A DNA stretch of 64,000 nucleotides. It comes from Paragordius varius (Eukaryota; Nematomorpha). Below the pieces are notes generated by a model that made no database searches, had not been told where the DNA came from, and was given only the letters and a program-made list of their open reading frames with translations. This document shows positions 1 to 12,262 of the stretch, piece after piece; the stretch's first letter is position 1, and each line of letters begins with the position of its first letter. The position numbers were made by a program, and so were the translations under genes. Where the stretch lies: contig OZ176050.1 in NCBI GenBank assembly GCA_964247055.1, forward strand, positions 3,224,001 to 3,288,000. Direction: 5' to 3'.

Positions 1-1
1 A

Positions 2-232
2 ACGATCTATCGCGCTCCTGAACCCGGTCTAATTCATTTGTATCACAAACGCGGTTGCTCAACTAATCTGCCAAACGCTCAATATAAAATGTGCTTGGAT
101 TCGATGTCTTCTTACGAAGCCAATCACCGTAGTCTAGCAGCTTCCGTTCTTAATATATTAAGCAAAGAGCCGACAACTATTGTACACAAGATGTACGTAT
201 CCAAAGATAAGAATAGTATCTCCACATCCTAA
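2..232 (+). CDS. C-terminal exon of an unrecognised gene (partial)
   Basis: An open frame runs without a stop from the window edge to TAA at 230-232, giving at least 76 residues. It opens with TIYRAPEPGLIHLYHKRGC and ends in a Ser/Lys-rich tail. The frame continues upstream of its first Met at 38, so this is most likely the last exon of a gene that begins outside the window. Base composition is clearly richer in G+C than the flank, which supports coding. I see no transmembrane segment and no domain I can name. It could also be a transposon remnant. The downstream 3' flank turns AT-rich at once and has AATAAA-like strings near 320. Confidence 0.5.
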   Translation, partial: TIYRAPEPGLIHLYHKRGCSTNLPNAQYKMCLDSMSSYEANHRSLAASVLNILSKEPTTIVHKMYVSKDKNSISTS

Positions 233-1005
233 ATTACTCGTGTATCAGTCAACTACAAAATTTCTATATTTCTTTAATTATTCTTTTCATAAATTTTTCA
301 TTATATGTGATAAATAGTTAAAATAAATGAATTGTTAATATCATAACAATTTTTTACAGTAACGACAGGGCTACTATATATGAAGCGGTTATACATGTCG
401 GGTTGTACAGGTTTGGTTATTTTGTGTAAGGATTATGATAATACTTTTTGTTAACTTGTTCTATAATAAATATATTTAATATTTATGTAAAGATGTTAGA
501 AAGCAATTTTCAAGAAATTATTGATCTAATTAATAAAATAGTTAGTATCTTTAAAGCCATTTTCCGGACAACGTGAAGTGGGTATCTAAATTCAGTAATA
601 GCCAATCGTATATCTTTTTTAATGTGTCGATTGTTGTTTAGTCATTTATTAAACTAGCTTTTGTGTTTAGTGCCCCTTTGTATTAGCGATTTTGCATAAG
701 GCTTCGAACATATGAGACCATATTAATCCAATCCCGATGGTTAGGGTTACTCTTATAAAGGCAAACATTATAATCAAGCGCCTTTTTAGTTCAGATTCTC
801 CACGAGGGTCGAAAGCTTTTTATAATTATCAGCCGCGGGTAGCGATATTAATTTAAAAATGTCTTTGCTTAAAATAATGATTTTAAGGAGTACATAAAGA
901 AAGATCTAAACATTTGAATTTGATATAAAAGTTCTCTGATTGATATAGGTTATTAAAATAAAATACCAATTCAATAATAGCTATAAATTAGAAAAATCAT
1001 TGTAT
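233..1005. other. Intergenic stretch without recognised features
   Basis: AT-rich sequence with short open frames only. I see no homology to families I know and no clear tandem repeat. Confidence 0.5.
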
Positions 1006-1222
1006 ACAGCGGTGTTAATCACCAAAAAAAGATTTAAAGGGCTAAAAAATATTTTTCTCATCTTAAAGGCCATAATATCGATCAAAATTTTAAGTTGTTG
1101 TGACACATCAGCAAATATTAATATTTCAAATAAGTACACCCAAAAATTAAATATAAATCCAGGGCCATAAAATTTTGAGGGCCGCATGTCACCTGTTGGT
1201 CCAGATTTGAGCATCCCTGGGA
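1006..1222 (-). repeat. Decayed hAT-like MITE
   Basis: The right end, read on the minus strand, starts CCAGGGATGCTCAAATC and is followed by a GCGGCCCTC block. The left end is CAGCGGTGTTAATCACC. Ends of the CAGGGGTGTC type and an internal GGGCCGC block are typical of non-autonomous hAT elements. Two better copies lie at 50018-50322 and 52317-52588. No clear 8-bp target duplication remains here. Confidence 0.4.
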
Positions 1223-1376
1223 GAGTAAATTAAACACTGCCTTTGTGAAGATGAAATATCTTAGTTTATTATATGCTTTATTTACATCAGATTTTATCAT
1301 TTTTAATACTTAAAAAAATATTTTATTATCGATATCGTTTCTATAAACTCCCCGAATATTTTTAAAATTTCCTTGC

Positions 1377-1963
1377 TTAACACTTCGATTCAAATTGGGG
1401 TATCCAAATACCCCAGACTAAATTTGAGTGAGAATTTTTAAAAAACTACTGATGGAAACGGTCCCAATTTAAATTTATGCTCTTATCGTAATAGATATTA
1501 TATAAATATGCCAAAATATCTATATAAAATTTTGTTTTGACAAAAAAGTTTCATGTCAAACTACTTCGACGCCATTTTTATTTTACAAAAATTTTGAAAA
1601 TATCATCTTCATTTAATTTTAAGGGTAAAACTAAAGCTTATTTTTCATATAAATTACATCTAACATTGATAGAAATAGAAAAAGCGGTTTATTTTCTATT
1701 ATTTTTTAATTTTACAATTTGACACATGTCGTTGACAAAATTTTTACCTTTCAGTTTTAGCTCAAAATAAGTAATATCAAGTATTTTTGAATAAAATTTT
1801 TTATATATTTCGGTTTATTAATGTTATATAAGTGCAAAATTTTGCCATGGTTTCGATTGCTTCCATACTTTGTTAAGTATTTGATTTTAAACAGGCCTGG
1901 GGTATCCAACTACCCCAATTTGAATCGAAGGACTAAAATGAGTGTGTTGTATCTAAGTGTTAA
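1377..1963 (+). mobile_element. TTAA-flanked MITE, copy A (piggyBac-like target site)
   Basis: A 579-bp body (1381-1959) lies between TTAA at 1377-1380 and TTAA at 1960-1963. The ends read CACTTCGATTCAAATTGGGG and, inverted, AAGTG next to a CCCCAATTTGAATCGAAGG block. Copy B at 2124-2689 matches along its whole length. It has no coding capacity. A TTAA target duplication is a hallmark of piggyBac-type transposition; family assignment is inference from the target site. Confidence 0.65.
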
Positions 1964-2123
1964 CATCATTTTCGTCATTAACATCTTCAAATGTATAAAT
2001 CGAAATTTCAATATGGCTGAGTAACAAATTACATTGGAATCTAGAAATAATATCCTTATACATTTATACCAAAAGAGCTCTCATATTTTAGAATTATTGA
2101 ACAGCATTGATGATCATTTGTTC

Positions 2124-2689
2124 TTAACACTTTGATTCAAATTGGGGTATCTAAATACCCTAGACTAAATTCAAATTATATTTTTAAAAAAACTACTGAA
2201 AACTGTCCCAATTTAAATTTATGCTTCTATCCCATAAAAATTATATAAAAAATCCAAAATACCTAGATAAAATTTCGTTTTGAAAAAAAAAGTTACATGT
2301 CAAACTTTTTATTTTATGATATTTTTGCAAAATATCGTGTTCATTTAGTTTAAAGGTAAAACCAAAGCTAATTTTTTATTTAAATTACATATAACAGATA
2401 GAAATAGAAAAGTGGTTTATTTTGTATTGTTTTTCAATTTAGCCAAAGCACACATATTACATTGACTAAATTTTACCTTTGGGTTGTATAAATAAATAAG
2501 TAATATCAAGTGTTTTTGAATAAAAATTTTTTATATATTTCGATTTATTAATGTTATGTAAGTGCAAACATTTGCCATGGTATCGATTCCTTTCATATTT
2601 TTAAAGTATTTAATTTTAAACAGGCCTGGGTTATCCAACTACCCTAATTTGAATCGAAGGACTGAAATTGTGTTGGATCCAAGTGTTAA
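2124..2689 (+). mobile_element. TTAA-flanked MITE, copy B
   Basis: Second copy of the 1377 element in the same orientation, body 2128-2685, with TTAA at both ends. The two copies share the terminal CACTT repeat, the inner GGGGTAT block and the central AT-rich part. They differ by many substitutions and small indels, so neither is fresh. Confidence 0.65.
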
Positions 2690-2759
2690 AATAGGGTATA
2701 TCAAACATTTAAAATATATAAAATTTATCTTGCATTTTTAATCTGAATATTTATTTTAC

Positions 2760-5700
2760 CGATTAGTGTACACAAAAAATATTCTGATGAAATATATATA
2801 TGCTGATAAAATAATATACGTGAATTATGCTTGTGTTTTTGGTTTAGGATCTTACGACTGTTTTAAGAAAACTAACTATTAACACATTTGTGTTAAGTTT
2901 TCAAAAATGGGAAAATAAGCGCGTTTTTTTATTAACAAATTTTTTTTGGTGGAAGCTAAATGCATAAAAAATTTGATTAAAATATACCATAAACTACACA
3001 TAGAAAGCAAAACAATAATAAAATTTAATTTTTAATGGGCTCCGAAAGTTTTTTAACTCTTCTAAAATGGGCTAGTTTTTAAAATAAACGCAAAAATTCC
3101 AAGATTGCCGATAACAACTTTAAATATATATTCTAAATTTTTATGTCAATTAAAAATATATTTAAAAAAACACCCATTTTGTAAAAATTGTGTTTTAGCA
3201 AAATTTTGGTGAAGCCTACTTCAAACTATTATGAGGCATGATGGAAACGGTATAAAAACTTTTAAGTTATTATTAAAACACTTTCTACATAATTCGATGA
3301 TGCAGAACATTTGTATCACCTAATTTTGATTTTAATAACTTGTCTTTAAATACATGTTAAATTGAATTGTGTGTGTTACAAAAATTACCCAAATTTAAAA
3401 GCAAATTAAATTGAAATTCTGAAGCGATAGAAATGTTCAACATTATAGAATTATATAAAAAAAGTGTTTTTATAATATCACTAGCTGGCCCTGTCAGGCC
3501 TCGCTGTGTGGTAGTCTCACCGATAATTATTCTTAAAAATTTGAAATAAATAACGGAAATAAAAAAATAATAAAAAACAAATTTAAAAAAAAGAATGTCT
3601 TTAATTATTCTCTTACGGGTTTTTGCATAGGTTATTGTTTACTCAAATCGACTATATTTAAATTATACTTTATTAAAGTTAATATTCAACTATTATTGAA
3701 TTTAATTTAAGATTTTCGTTTTACGAAATCATGGTTAAAAGTTTTATTTTGAAAATGTGTTCACACAGCTGGGATCAAGGGATATAAAAACTAAATCATT
3801 TGTGGTCCATTTTTAAAGGAAAGAATGATTTTATACAAATTCCCCAGAAATATGTTTAATTGAACTCGTATGGCTTCTTAAGTTTTTAAAAAATTAGCTC
3901 CAAAACCCCACCATTTTTTATCCGTCTCAGTTTTAAACCGGTAGATCCCTACCCATAAACTTATTTGGAAAAAGTGTTGAGTTAAATTCTTTGTCTTTAA
4001 AGGGAAAATATTTGGAATCATCTTTGATATCATCATCTCATGGGTTATTCGAAAAAATACCTCAACACTAATAATCGTTATGGTATGGCTTATTTTTAGG
4101 GCATAAAGTCCCCAAATTCACGGCTTATAAAAATAAGCCTGACCTTAATTTTACCTAATTACGGGTAATATTTCAAGCTTTTAATGAGCACATATGCTTC
4201 ATAAATTTTCTGAAAATTAGCTCCAAAACAACGCGATTCCTATATAGTGGCGCAGTTTTTAGCGGGTAGCTCCCAACCCAGGGATAGGTTTAAAAAAAGC
4301 TCTGGGTTAAATTTTTGCCTTTATATGGGCAATATTTGGAACTATCATGGATTCCATATGTTCCTATATAGGTTTTCTGAAATTTGACTCCAAAGGCATG
4401 CTGTATCGATATGGTGACGCAGCTATACGCGGGTAGCCCCCTAACCAGGGGCAAAAAAACGCTCGACTAAAAAATTTTGCCTTAATTTAGGTAATACCTG
4501 GAATCATTATTCATATTCTCTCGTAGGATTTTCGTAAATTGCCTCAAAATCAAAAAGTCACTCTATGGTGGCTAATTATTCAGGGCAAGGGCCTTATTAA
4601 GATATAATTTAATCAAACCGCTCTACTTAATTTTTTGCCTTTTTACAGGTAATATTTCGAGCCCTTATTAAACTTTATGGCCTGATAAATTTTCTAAAAT
4701 TTGCCTCCAAAGTCATGTTGTATCGATATGGTAGCGCAGGTGTTGGCGGGTAGCCCCTTACCCAGACACCAATATTAAAAGGAGGTTCGATAAAAAATTT
4801 TGCCTTTCTAGAGAAATACCTTAAATCATCATTTACATATGTTCTTAATAGTTTTTGGAAGAATGACTTCAAAACTAAATAGTTAATGATAGTTCATTTT
4901 TTAGGGCGTAAAGGGCCTAATTAATGGCTAATTTAAAACGCTCGACTTAAATTCCTCCTTTTTACGGGTAATATTTTAGGCCCTTATAAAACTTATATGG
5001 CCTGATAAGTTTTCTTAAAAATTAACTCCTAAACAACGCAAATTCGATATGGTGGTTAGACGAGTAGGTCCCTACCCACAGAGGCTGATACAAAAAAAGC
5101 GCTTGATTAAAATTTTTGCCTTTTTACGGAGAATAACTAGAATCATGATGGATTCCATACGCTCTCATTAGTTTTTGAAAAAAATGCATAAAAACTAAAA
5201 AATCCTTCTATGGTGGCGCATTTTTCAGGGCGCGAAGGGCCTTTTTAAGGCTAATTTTAAAAAACCGCATGACCTAAATTTTTGCCTTGTTACAGGTATA
5301 TTTTAAGCACCTATTTAACTCATGTGGCCTGATAGGTTTTCTGAAATTTTGCCCCAAAGGCACGCTAATATGACGGGGCAGTTTTTAGCGGGTATCTCCT
5401 TACCCAGCAGCTATCATCAAAGAAACACTTGACTAAAATTATTGCCTTATAACTCGGAATGCCTGGAATCATTAAATATTTACGGTCTCATACTTTGAGC
5501 GAAATATAGATTCAAAAAATTATTTTTGTCGACTATTTTTGAAAAAAATGGCATTTTACGGGGGGAAGGGGTAACAAGAAGGCCTAAATTAAAAGCGAGC
5601 CGACTATGTTCGGCGTAATCGAAAATAAGTATAAAAAAAATCATATTTGAAATCGAATGCTACAGATTTTCGGGAAAATTGTCTCAAAGACACGGTTTTT

Positions 5701-6400
5701 GTGGACTTGTGTTTTCCAAAAAACCTGTTTTTTACACGGGGTGGGCCCAAACTGGGGACCTAATTCAAAAAAAGGGGGAATCTATTGTCGGGGCGTTCAT
5801 TAATGATTATATTTTTTCGATATTTAGATTTGAATGGGTCTGCCGGTTTTCCGGAAACAGTTCACAAAGCCACCATTTTCCATTTTTATAAATATATGGA
5901 TTAAACGTTTTCATACCGTTTCCACGATGCCTCAAAATAGAATGAAGTACGCTTCATCCAAATTTTGCTAAAAATCAAATTTTTGAAACAGTATGCATTT
6001 TTAATATTTTGAGGTGATGCCAAACTTATATTTAACTTTTTCGCCCAATATCGGCATTTTTGCGTTTATTTAAAGGAAACTAGCCCATTTTAGTAAAGCG
6101 GAAAAATTTCCGACTGTGAAGCTTACATATAAAATTTTTTTTGAAATATTATTATATTTTATATCTAGTTTGATATATTTTAGTGATAATTTTTTAAATG
6201 AAGCATTTAGCTTTCACCATAAAAATAATGTGCGCAAATTTTGTCATTTTTTGATATGGAGCACTTACCACAAAAGTGTAAATAACTTTCTTAATCATTC
6301 ATAAGAGCCAAAACCAAAAGCACCATGATAATCCTGATACATTATTCTATCAGAACTTATATTTAAACATATTTTTTTTACCACTTAATTTTATACACTG
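2760..6400. mobile_element. Foldback element with long inverted arms, split by a Helitron
   Basis: The left arm (about 2760-3265) and the right arm (about 5905-6400) are inverted copies. Shared blocks include CTAGCCCATTTTA-type sequence, GCGTTTATTT, the ATACCGTTTCCA block and an outer ATTCTGATGAAATAT-like end. The arms are about 500 bp and roughly 70-80% alike by eye. The original loop is 3266-3480, and a Helitron (3481-5900) now sits between loop and right arm. Without it the element would be about 1.2 kb. End-like fragments recur near 35805-35850 and 36065-36125. It has no transposase. Confidence 0.6.
3481..5900 (-). mobile_element. Non-autonomous Helitron carrying a decayed tandem array
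   Basis: Read on the minus strand, the 5' end is TCCATATATTTATAAAAATG after an A at 5901. The 3' end is CTAG (3484-3481) before a T at 3480, with a GGCCTG/CAGGGCC hairpin just inside. A TC start, a CTAG end, a subterminal hairpin and insertion between A and T are the Helitron signature. The inside is a tandem array of about 316-327 bp units, each made of two related halves of about 165 bp. Unit starts fall near 4365, 4681, 5000 and 5327. No Rep/helicase gene is present. Confidence 0.7.
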
Positions 6401-8636
6401 TGTAATATGGAACAATTAGAAAGCAATTTAGAATTAAGGGTTTTAGGCATGCAGAGAAATCAAATTTTACCGATAAAATTTTTTTCATAAATAGTAAGAA
6501 TAGGTAGAACGGAACAATTCATAATTTAGGTTTCACAATATATTGTAATTTATCCGGAAATTGCTGGCAAAAGTCCTAATATCATCAATAAGATGATATG
6601 AGCCGGTGCGCTTTTCGCATATTAAAATTAAAACACACGTTCCACTATAAAGCCAAAAAACTATTTTGTTGTTTAAATTGAATTGCCAGAAACATTGCTA
6701 ATATAATATTTTGCTATATGCTCTAACCTTATGATAAACCTATTAAATGGCTTTTAAAAAATTATTTAAACGGGCTTAATTTTTCTCTTTCCAAGCAACC
6801 ATAAATATTTAGGTTCTTATTTTGTATGCAGCATACATAATTTATGTGGTTTATTGTATCGCCCATGAAAATAAAATTAGAGCTATTAGCCAATCCATTC
6901 ATTTATTTATTATAAATAATTTACTGTAATATAAGTACAAAAGTAAGTCACAAAGCTTTTTCCATCCATTATACCAATAAAATTGTCATACTTTTAGCTT
7001 GTGTGGACCAAAGAAAGCGCAAAGAATCCATAGCCTACTAAATATTTCTTTCCATTTATTTAGGTTCCCTTAAAATAAAATAAACGCTTGTATGTTAACC
7101 TATATCACTATTCAATGATGTATTATCCGTTATTAAGGGTTAAAAATCCTAAAAATTAGTACCGAATCGGCCCGTTGTTCAACTCATAATAAACTTGATA
7201 ATAGATAAGTTTCACATATAAAAATAGCTGATACGTTTGGCTTCTGAATGGTTATAAATTATTTAAGGATCTTAGTAATTATATTTCTTTCCGAAATTTG
7301 ATATAGGCTGTTGTATACTACTTATAAGAAGCTAGATAAAAATAATATAATCAATATTAAAAAGCTATTATTGAATTAGAAGGCCAATTAATTCCTTAAA
7401 TCTTATCTGAAATAATTAATATTTTTTTATTATTTGTTGAAAAAAAATTAATTATTTTATCTAAAAAAATAATTAAAAATAAAATAGGAAAGCGATATAT
7501 TTTTGGTAATCTTCTTAAATAATATGTAATTAATTAATTTATTATTGTGATTAACTTTTAAATTGAAATTTATGGACCTATATAGCGCTTTGTAATTTCA
7601 TAAAAGTTTTAAGGTGTGAACTATAAACAATGGAAACAAAACTACAATACAATACTTATTTTTGCTTTATTATATAAATTTATATATAGATAATAAATAA
7701 TAATTAGCGATTAAATGGTATTTATCATTTATTTACTATATTATTATTAATTTTTTTTGTCTCCATTCAGTGGTTTAGAAAAAGCAAACAAGGTTTAAGC
7801 AACTAAGCTTCCAATATGTTACGGTTGCTCCATCTCATAAATGTTTTGACCTAGTTATTTATTTTGTGCAATTATCATTTCAGTTTCTTTCAGTTTAACG
7901 AGAATATCTTAATATACAAATATATGTCCATCCTATTTTAGAACAGACAAATTTTCATTTGCTTTCAAATCGGTAAATTATAAAGTGCTTGACAATGAAC
8001 TAGATACTTGATTGTACTTTTTTATTAAAAAACTAACCGTTCAAAAAAAGTTGCCTGAAAATCTTTAGTTTAGTACATTGTTTTGATTTTTTTTGTAGAG
8101 TTGGTTGGTTAACTTTGAAAAAAGAATCAAAAACGTTTTTTCTGTATTATCCTACACAAAACAATTAATCTCATTTAATTACTAGAGTACGCGGACAATT
8201 GCTTTGGAAATTGTATAGTTAAAGTTTTTTTTACTCTCCCTGTTTTTATCTAACAACTTGTTTTTGTTTGATATTGAAAGTTATTACAAAGTATTATTGA
8301 TGCTATTATTATTATTAAAACGGAATCAAATCTTTAATCTATTAACAAATACGTAATATATATCATAGGAGAGAATACACCGCGATTTCATTAAAGTTTA
8401 AAAAATGGTAATATTTGAGAAATGGTACAAATGGTGACAAAGATTTATATTACCTTAAAACTGTTTGAAATTTTGAAAATTTGAAACTAAATATTCAAAC
8501 CAATATGTGAAATACTCTCCATCTAATTTGCTCGAGTGCATTTGGTGCTTCTGTTTGTATTACGAAACCGCTTCGAAAATTTTGGTCAAAAATTTTAAAT
8601 ATATTTGAACGCCTTAATAGTGAGACTCCGACAATT
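6401..8636. other. Intergenic stretch upstream of the GPCR gene
   Basis: Very AT-rich, with short A/T runs around 7380-7560 and no open frame of interest. I see no repeat family from elsewhere in the window. The GPCR promoter must lie at its right end, but I recognise no element in it. Confidence 0.5.
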
Positions 8637-10592
8637 ATGAATTATTCCAGCGATAACTACAATAAGTATAATAATGATATTAATATTTTAATTCCCCGGG
8701 TTTTGTATGAGATCGGGCCTAACAGGTTACCAATCATAGAATATGGTGGGATTTTACCACTTTTACTTACCCTTGGGTTGGTTGGGAATGCCCTTTATTT
8801 TGCTTGCACGCTGCATCTCAAAACCAAAGATAAAGCAAATGTTTTCATTTACGTCCGAGCTTTATCTATTATGGATTTCACCATATGCACCATACTCATA
8901 GTTATCCCGTTTTGGTTTTGGTCCTGCAAACGGACCGTGTTTAACTCCAAATTTCTTGGTTCCATGCAACAGGCTTTAAATGCATGTCAATTGACCACAA
9001 ACATGACATCTGAAAATTCAACACTCCTATCATTCCAATATATTTTGCAGGGAGAATGGAACAAACCACAAATAGATCTTGTTGTTAACAGAAATATAGA
9101 GAGGATTAAGGAATCGTATTGTACGGATTCACGAAATTATTTTGTGTTAAAAATGGCAAATTTAATACTCCTACCTGTTATTTACATAAGTAATTGTCTA
9201 CGATTAGCCATGTCGCTTGACAGGCTAACAGCGTTGGCTTGGCCTTTCGTGTATCAAAAGGCATCACGAAACCGATATCCCCGATTTATAGTTATGGTTT
9301 TAGCCGTTACAGTTGCCTTACTCATACCGATTACCTATTATTTTCAGGAACACACGGATGTGGGACTGTCAGACTACCAAGAACAAATTAAAACTTGTAT
9401 GGTAACTCATAAAATGGCTAGCGATGAAAAGTCTAGAATGAACGATTTAAGCACAAAGTTCTTTGGCGTGCCCCAATTTGTGCTTGAAAATTCTCCTGTC
9501 TGGTTCGAACTTAAAGGAACAATTTTATCGACCTTTAAAACCACATCCTACAATTATTTTACACGTGCTATGTGTCTAATATTTTTCGTTGGACCAATGG
9601 CCATATCAACTGTCGCAAACATGTGGGTCATATCACTCATCACAAAACATGGGCGAAAGAATTTTAGTATATTCCCTTTGGCTGGCCCTAAAACGGGAAT
9701 TATAATACATAGTTCGACTAAAGGTGGAGATGGTATGCCAACCTCAAAGCAAGCCTTATCAAACTCAATCGAAACTAATAAAGTGAACACAACAATGTTA
9801 AAGGATGGAAAATCTAGCAGCACAAAAAGTTACAGCATGTTTTCAAATACTCAAAACTTATCACCAAGTGGAATAAACGCTAATTTTCACAATGTTTCGT
9901 CAAATTTTACTTTGAGTAAACATGATAAAGAGATGAATTTTCCTTCCACATTCTTATCTGTATCACACAACAATTTAACTGTACCCACTAAAACTGATTT
10001 TGTACCTCCCAATAATGCCTCTATGAAAATATTATCCCAAGATAAAAATACGTTTAAATGGTTACTACCTGCCCAAAAATTTATTCATTCATATAATAAA
10101 CGGAGTTATGAAGCGAGAACCGCTCCAGACTCCGACTTTAGAAGAGAGTTAACAAATGAGCCGTCAAATAAGCATAGTTCACGGATAAAGAAAAAAGATC
10201 TCAAAATTACTTGGCTTATGATTGGGTTAACTACGGAATTTTTTGTTCTCATGATCCCATTGATTGTTACTACACTCAGGGGCTTTCCTCCCCCTGACCT
10301 AGCCAACATTCTAAAATTATCCTCTTTGATTAGCGTTAAAAATTGCAATTCCAACAAACATGTAACGCATAATAATGTTGCGATCAATTTTCAAAATCCA
10401 ATAACAGTTGTGTCATTGAATTCTTTGCTCATAATATATTTGCTGTGGTATGGTAACCATACCTTAAGTGTTTACGTTAAATTTGGTTTGGACCCCACCA
10501 TACATGGTATTGTGGAAGCAAAATCGATCCTGTATCTCCGTAAAATTAGAAGATTTATTGTAAAATATCTTCCATTTTCTCACCATTATTAA
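8637..10592 (+). CDS. Rhodopsin-like (class A) G protein-coupled receptor, intronless
   Basis: A single 651-residue frame with seven hydrophobic segments: TM1 about 34-60 with GLVGN, TM2 70-95, TM3 166-192, TM4 213-235, TM5 306-336, TM6 516-545 and TM7 586-615. DRLTALAWP (195-203) stands at the usual DRY site after TM3. Cys162 and Cys254 can form the TM3-ECL2 disulfide. The N terminus (NYSS) and the long first extracellular loop (96-160) carry N-glycosylation sequons. The third inner loop is about 180 residues, Ser/Thr/Asn-rich, a place for phosphorylation. TM7 ends in GNHTLSVY where NPxxY is expected; invertebrate peptide receptors often vary here. The ligand cannot be told. The start is the first Met, ahead of TM1 with a short exterior tail. 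Confidence 0.75.
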   Translation: MNYSSDNYNKYNNDINILIPRVLYEIGPNRLPIIEYGGILPLLLTLGLVGNALYFACTLHLKTKDKANVFIYVRALSIMDFTICTILIVIPFWFWSCKRTVFNSKFLGSMQQALNACQLTTNMTSENSTLLSFQYILQGEWNKPQIDLVVNRNIERIKESYCTDSRNYFVLKMANLILLPVIYISNCLRLAMSLDRLTALAWPFVYQKASRNRYPRFIVMVLAVTVALLIPITYYFQEHTDVGLSDYQEQIKTCMVTHKMASDEKSRMNDLSTKFFGVPQFVLENSPVWFELKGTILSTFKTTSYNYFTRAMCLIFFVGPMAISTVANMWVISLITKHGRKNFSIFPLAGPKTGIIIHSSTKGGDGMPTSKQALSNSIETNKVNTTMLKDGKSSSTKSYSMFSNTQNLSPSGINANFHNVSSNFTLSKHDKEMNFPSTFLSVSHNNLTVPTKTDFVPPNNASMKILSQDKNTFKWLLPAQKFIHSYNKRSYEARTAPDSDFRRELTNEPSNKHSSRIKKKDLKITWLMIGLTTEFFVLMIPLIVTTLRGFPPPDLANILKLSSLISVKNCNSNKHVTHNNVAINFQNPITVVSLNSLLIIYLLWYGNHTLSVYVKFGLDPTIHGIVEAKSILYLRKIRRFIVKYLPFSHHY

Positions 10593-10741
10593 TCACCGTG
10601 TCAATTATTAACTATAAAATTGAAATATATATGGTATATATTAGATTAGATTAATCCTTGTACAACAAAATTAGAAAAATTATTATTTTATTATATTTGA
10701 TAAAGATGTTTATAAACATTATACCAAAATAAATATTATCA
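10593..10741. other. 3' flank of the GPCR gene
   Basis: Short AT-rich flank up to the first base of the Helitron-borne array. AATAAA-like strings occur near 10730. Confidence 0.3.
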
Positions 10742-12262
10742 TCTATATATTTATAAAAATGGAGAATGCTGGCTTTGTGATCTGGTACAGGAAAACCCGG
10801 TTTACCCATTCAAATCCAAACATTGAAAAAATATAATCATTAATGAATGCCCCGACAATAGTTTTGCCCTTTTTTTGAAATAGGCCCCCAGTTCGGGCCC
10901 ACCCTGTGTGAAAAACGGTTTTTTTTGAAAACAGAAGCCCACAAAAATTGTGTCTTTGAGACAATTTTCCGGAGAAAGTGTTGGACCATTCAATTTCAAA
11001 TATAATTTTATATTTAATTTTCGATTGCGTCGAACATAGTCGTCTCGCCTTTTTGATTTAGGTCCTCTTTTTACCCGCTCCCCCCGTAAATTGCCACCTT
11101 TTTCAAAAAACAAAGTCCACAAAAATATTTTTTTAATCTATTTTTCGATCAAGGTATGAGACCGTAAAAATTCAATATGGATTCCACGTATTCCCTGTTA
11201 AAAGGCAAAAATTCAAGCGTTTCTTTGATGATAGCTGCTGGGTAAGGAGCTACCCGCTAAAGACTGATTCCTCATGTAACTTTGTGATCTGTTTCCGGAA
11301 AACCGGTGAACGCAATCAAATCCAAATATCGAAAAAATTTAATCATTAATGAATGCCCCGACAATAGCTTCGCCCTTTTTTGAAATTAGGTCCCAGTTCA
11401 GGCCTACCCCGTGTGAAAAATGGGTTAAGTCAATTTTTTGGAGAACGTGTTGGACCATTCAATTTCAAATATGATTTTTGTTTTTTTATTTTTGATCGCG
11501 CTGAACATAGTCGACTCACTTTTTTGATTTAGGCCCTCTCTTCCCGCTCCCCCCGTAAAATGCCACCTTTTTCAAAAAACAAAGTCCACAAAAATATTTT
11601 TTTTAATCTATTTTTCGACCAATGTATGAGACCGTAAAAATTCAATATGGATTCCACGTATTCCCTGTTAAAAGGCAAAAATTCAAGCGTTTCTTTGATG
11701 ATAGCTGCTGGGTAAGGAGCTACCCGCTAAAGACTGACTCCTCTTGTAAACTTTTTGATCTGCTTCCGGAAAACCGGGGAACGCAATCAAATCCAAATAT
11801 CGAAAAAATTTAATCATTAATGAATGCCCCGACAATAGCTTCGCCCTTTTTTGGAATTAGGTCCCCAGTTCGGGCCTACCCCGTGTGAAAAATGGGTTAA
11901 GTCAATTTTTTGGAGAACGTGTTGGACCATTCAATTTCAAATATGATTTTTGTTTTTTTATTTTTGATCGCGCTGAACATAGTCGACTCACTTTTTTGAT
12001 TTAGGCTCTCTTTTTACCCGCAACCCCCGTAAAATGCCATTTTTTTCAAAAAAAAAACAAACTCCACAAATATGATTTTTTGATTGTATTTTTTTGCCCA
12101 AGGTATGAGACTGTAAAAATTCGAGAAGGATTTTTCGTATTGCCTGTTAAAAAGCAAAAATTTTAGTCAAGCGTTTCTTTGATGATAGCTGCTGAGTAAG
12201 GAGTATCTATCATATGTATAGGATGTTAAAAGATATATGGATATTAATACATTATTTATGGT
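10742..12262 (+). mobile_element. Helitron 5' part with a tandem array of about 470-500 bp units
   Basis: It starts TCTATATATTTATAAAAATG after an A at 10741, the same start as copies at 12263 and 28160 and, inverted, at 5900. Units repeat near 10784, 11285 and 11755, each with a GATCTG..CCGGAAAACC block, a CCCCGACAATAGC block, a TAGTCGACTC-like block and a GCTGGGTAAGGAGCTACCCGC block. The second and third units are closely alike, so local amplification was fairly recent. No 3' CTAG hairpin is seen before the next copy. Frames found inside recur because the repeat recurs; they are not genes. Confidence 0.6.

Noticed and set aside
5679-5891. Recurring frame starting MSQRHGFCGLVFSKKP, also at 10743-10964, 12252-12464 and 28132-28395 on the matching strand
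   Set aside because: It recurs because it lies in the Helitron satellite unit. Frames shift between copies and there is no codon-level conservation, so I treat it as non-coding repeat.
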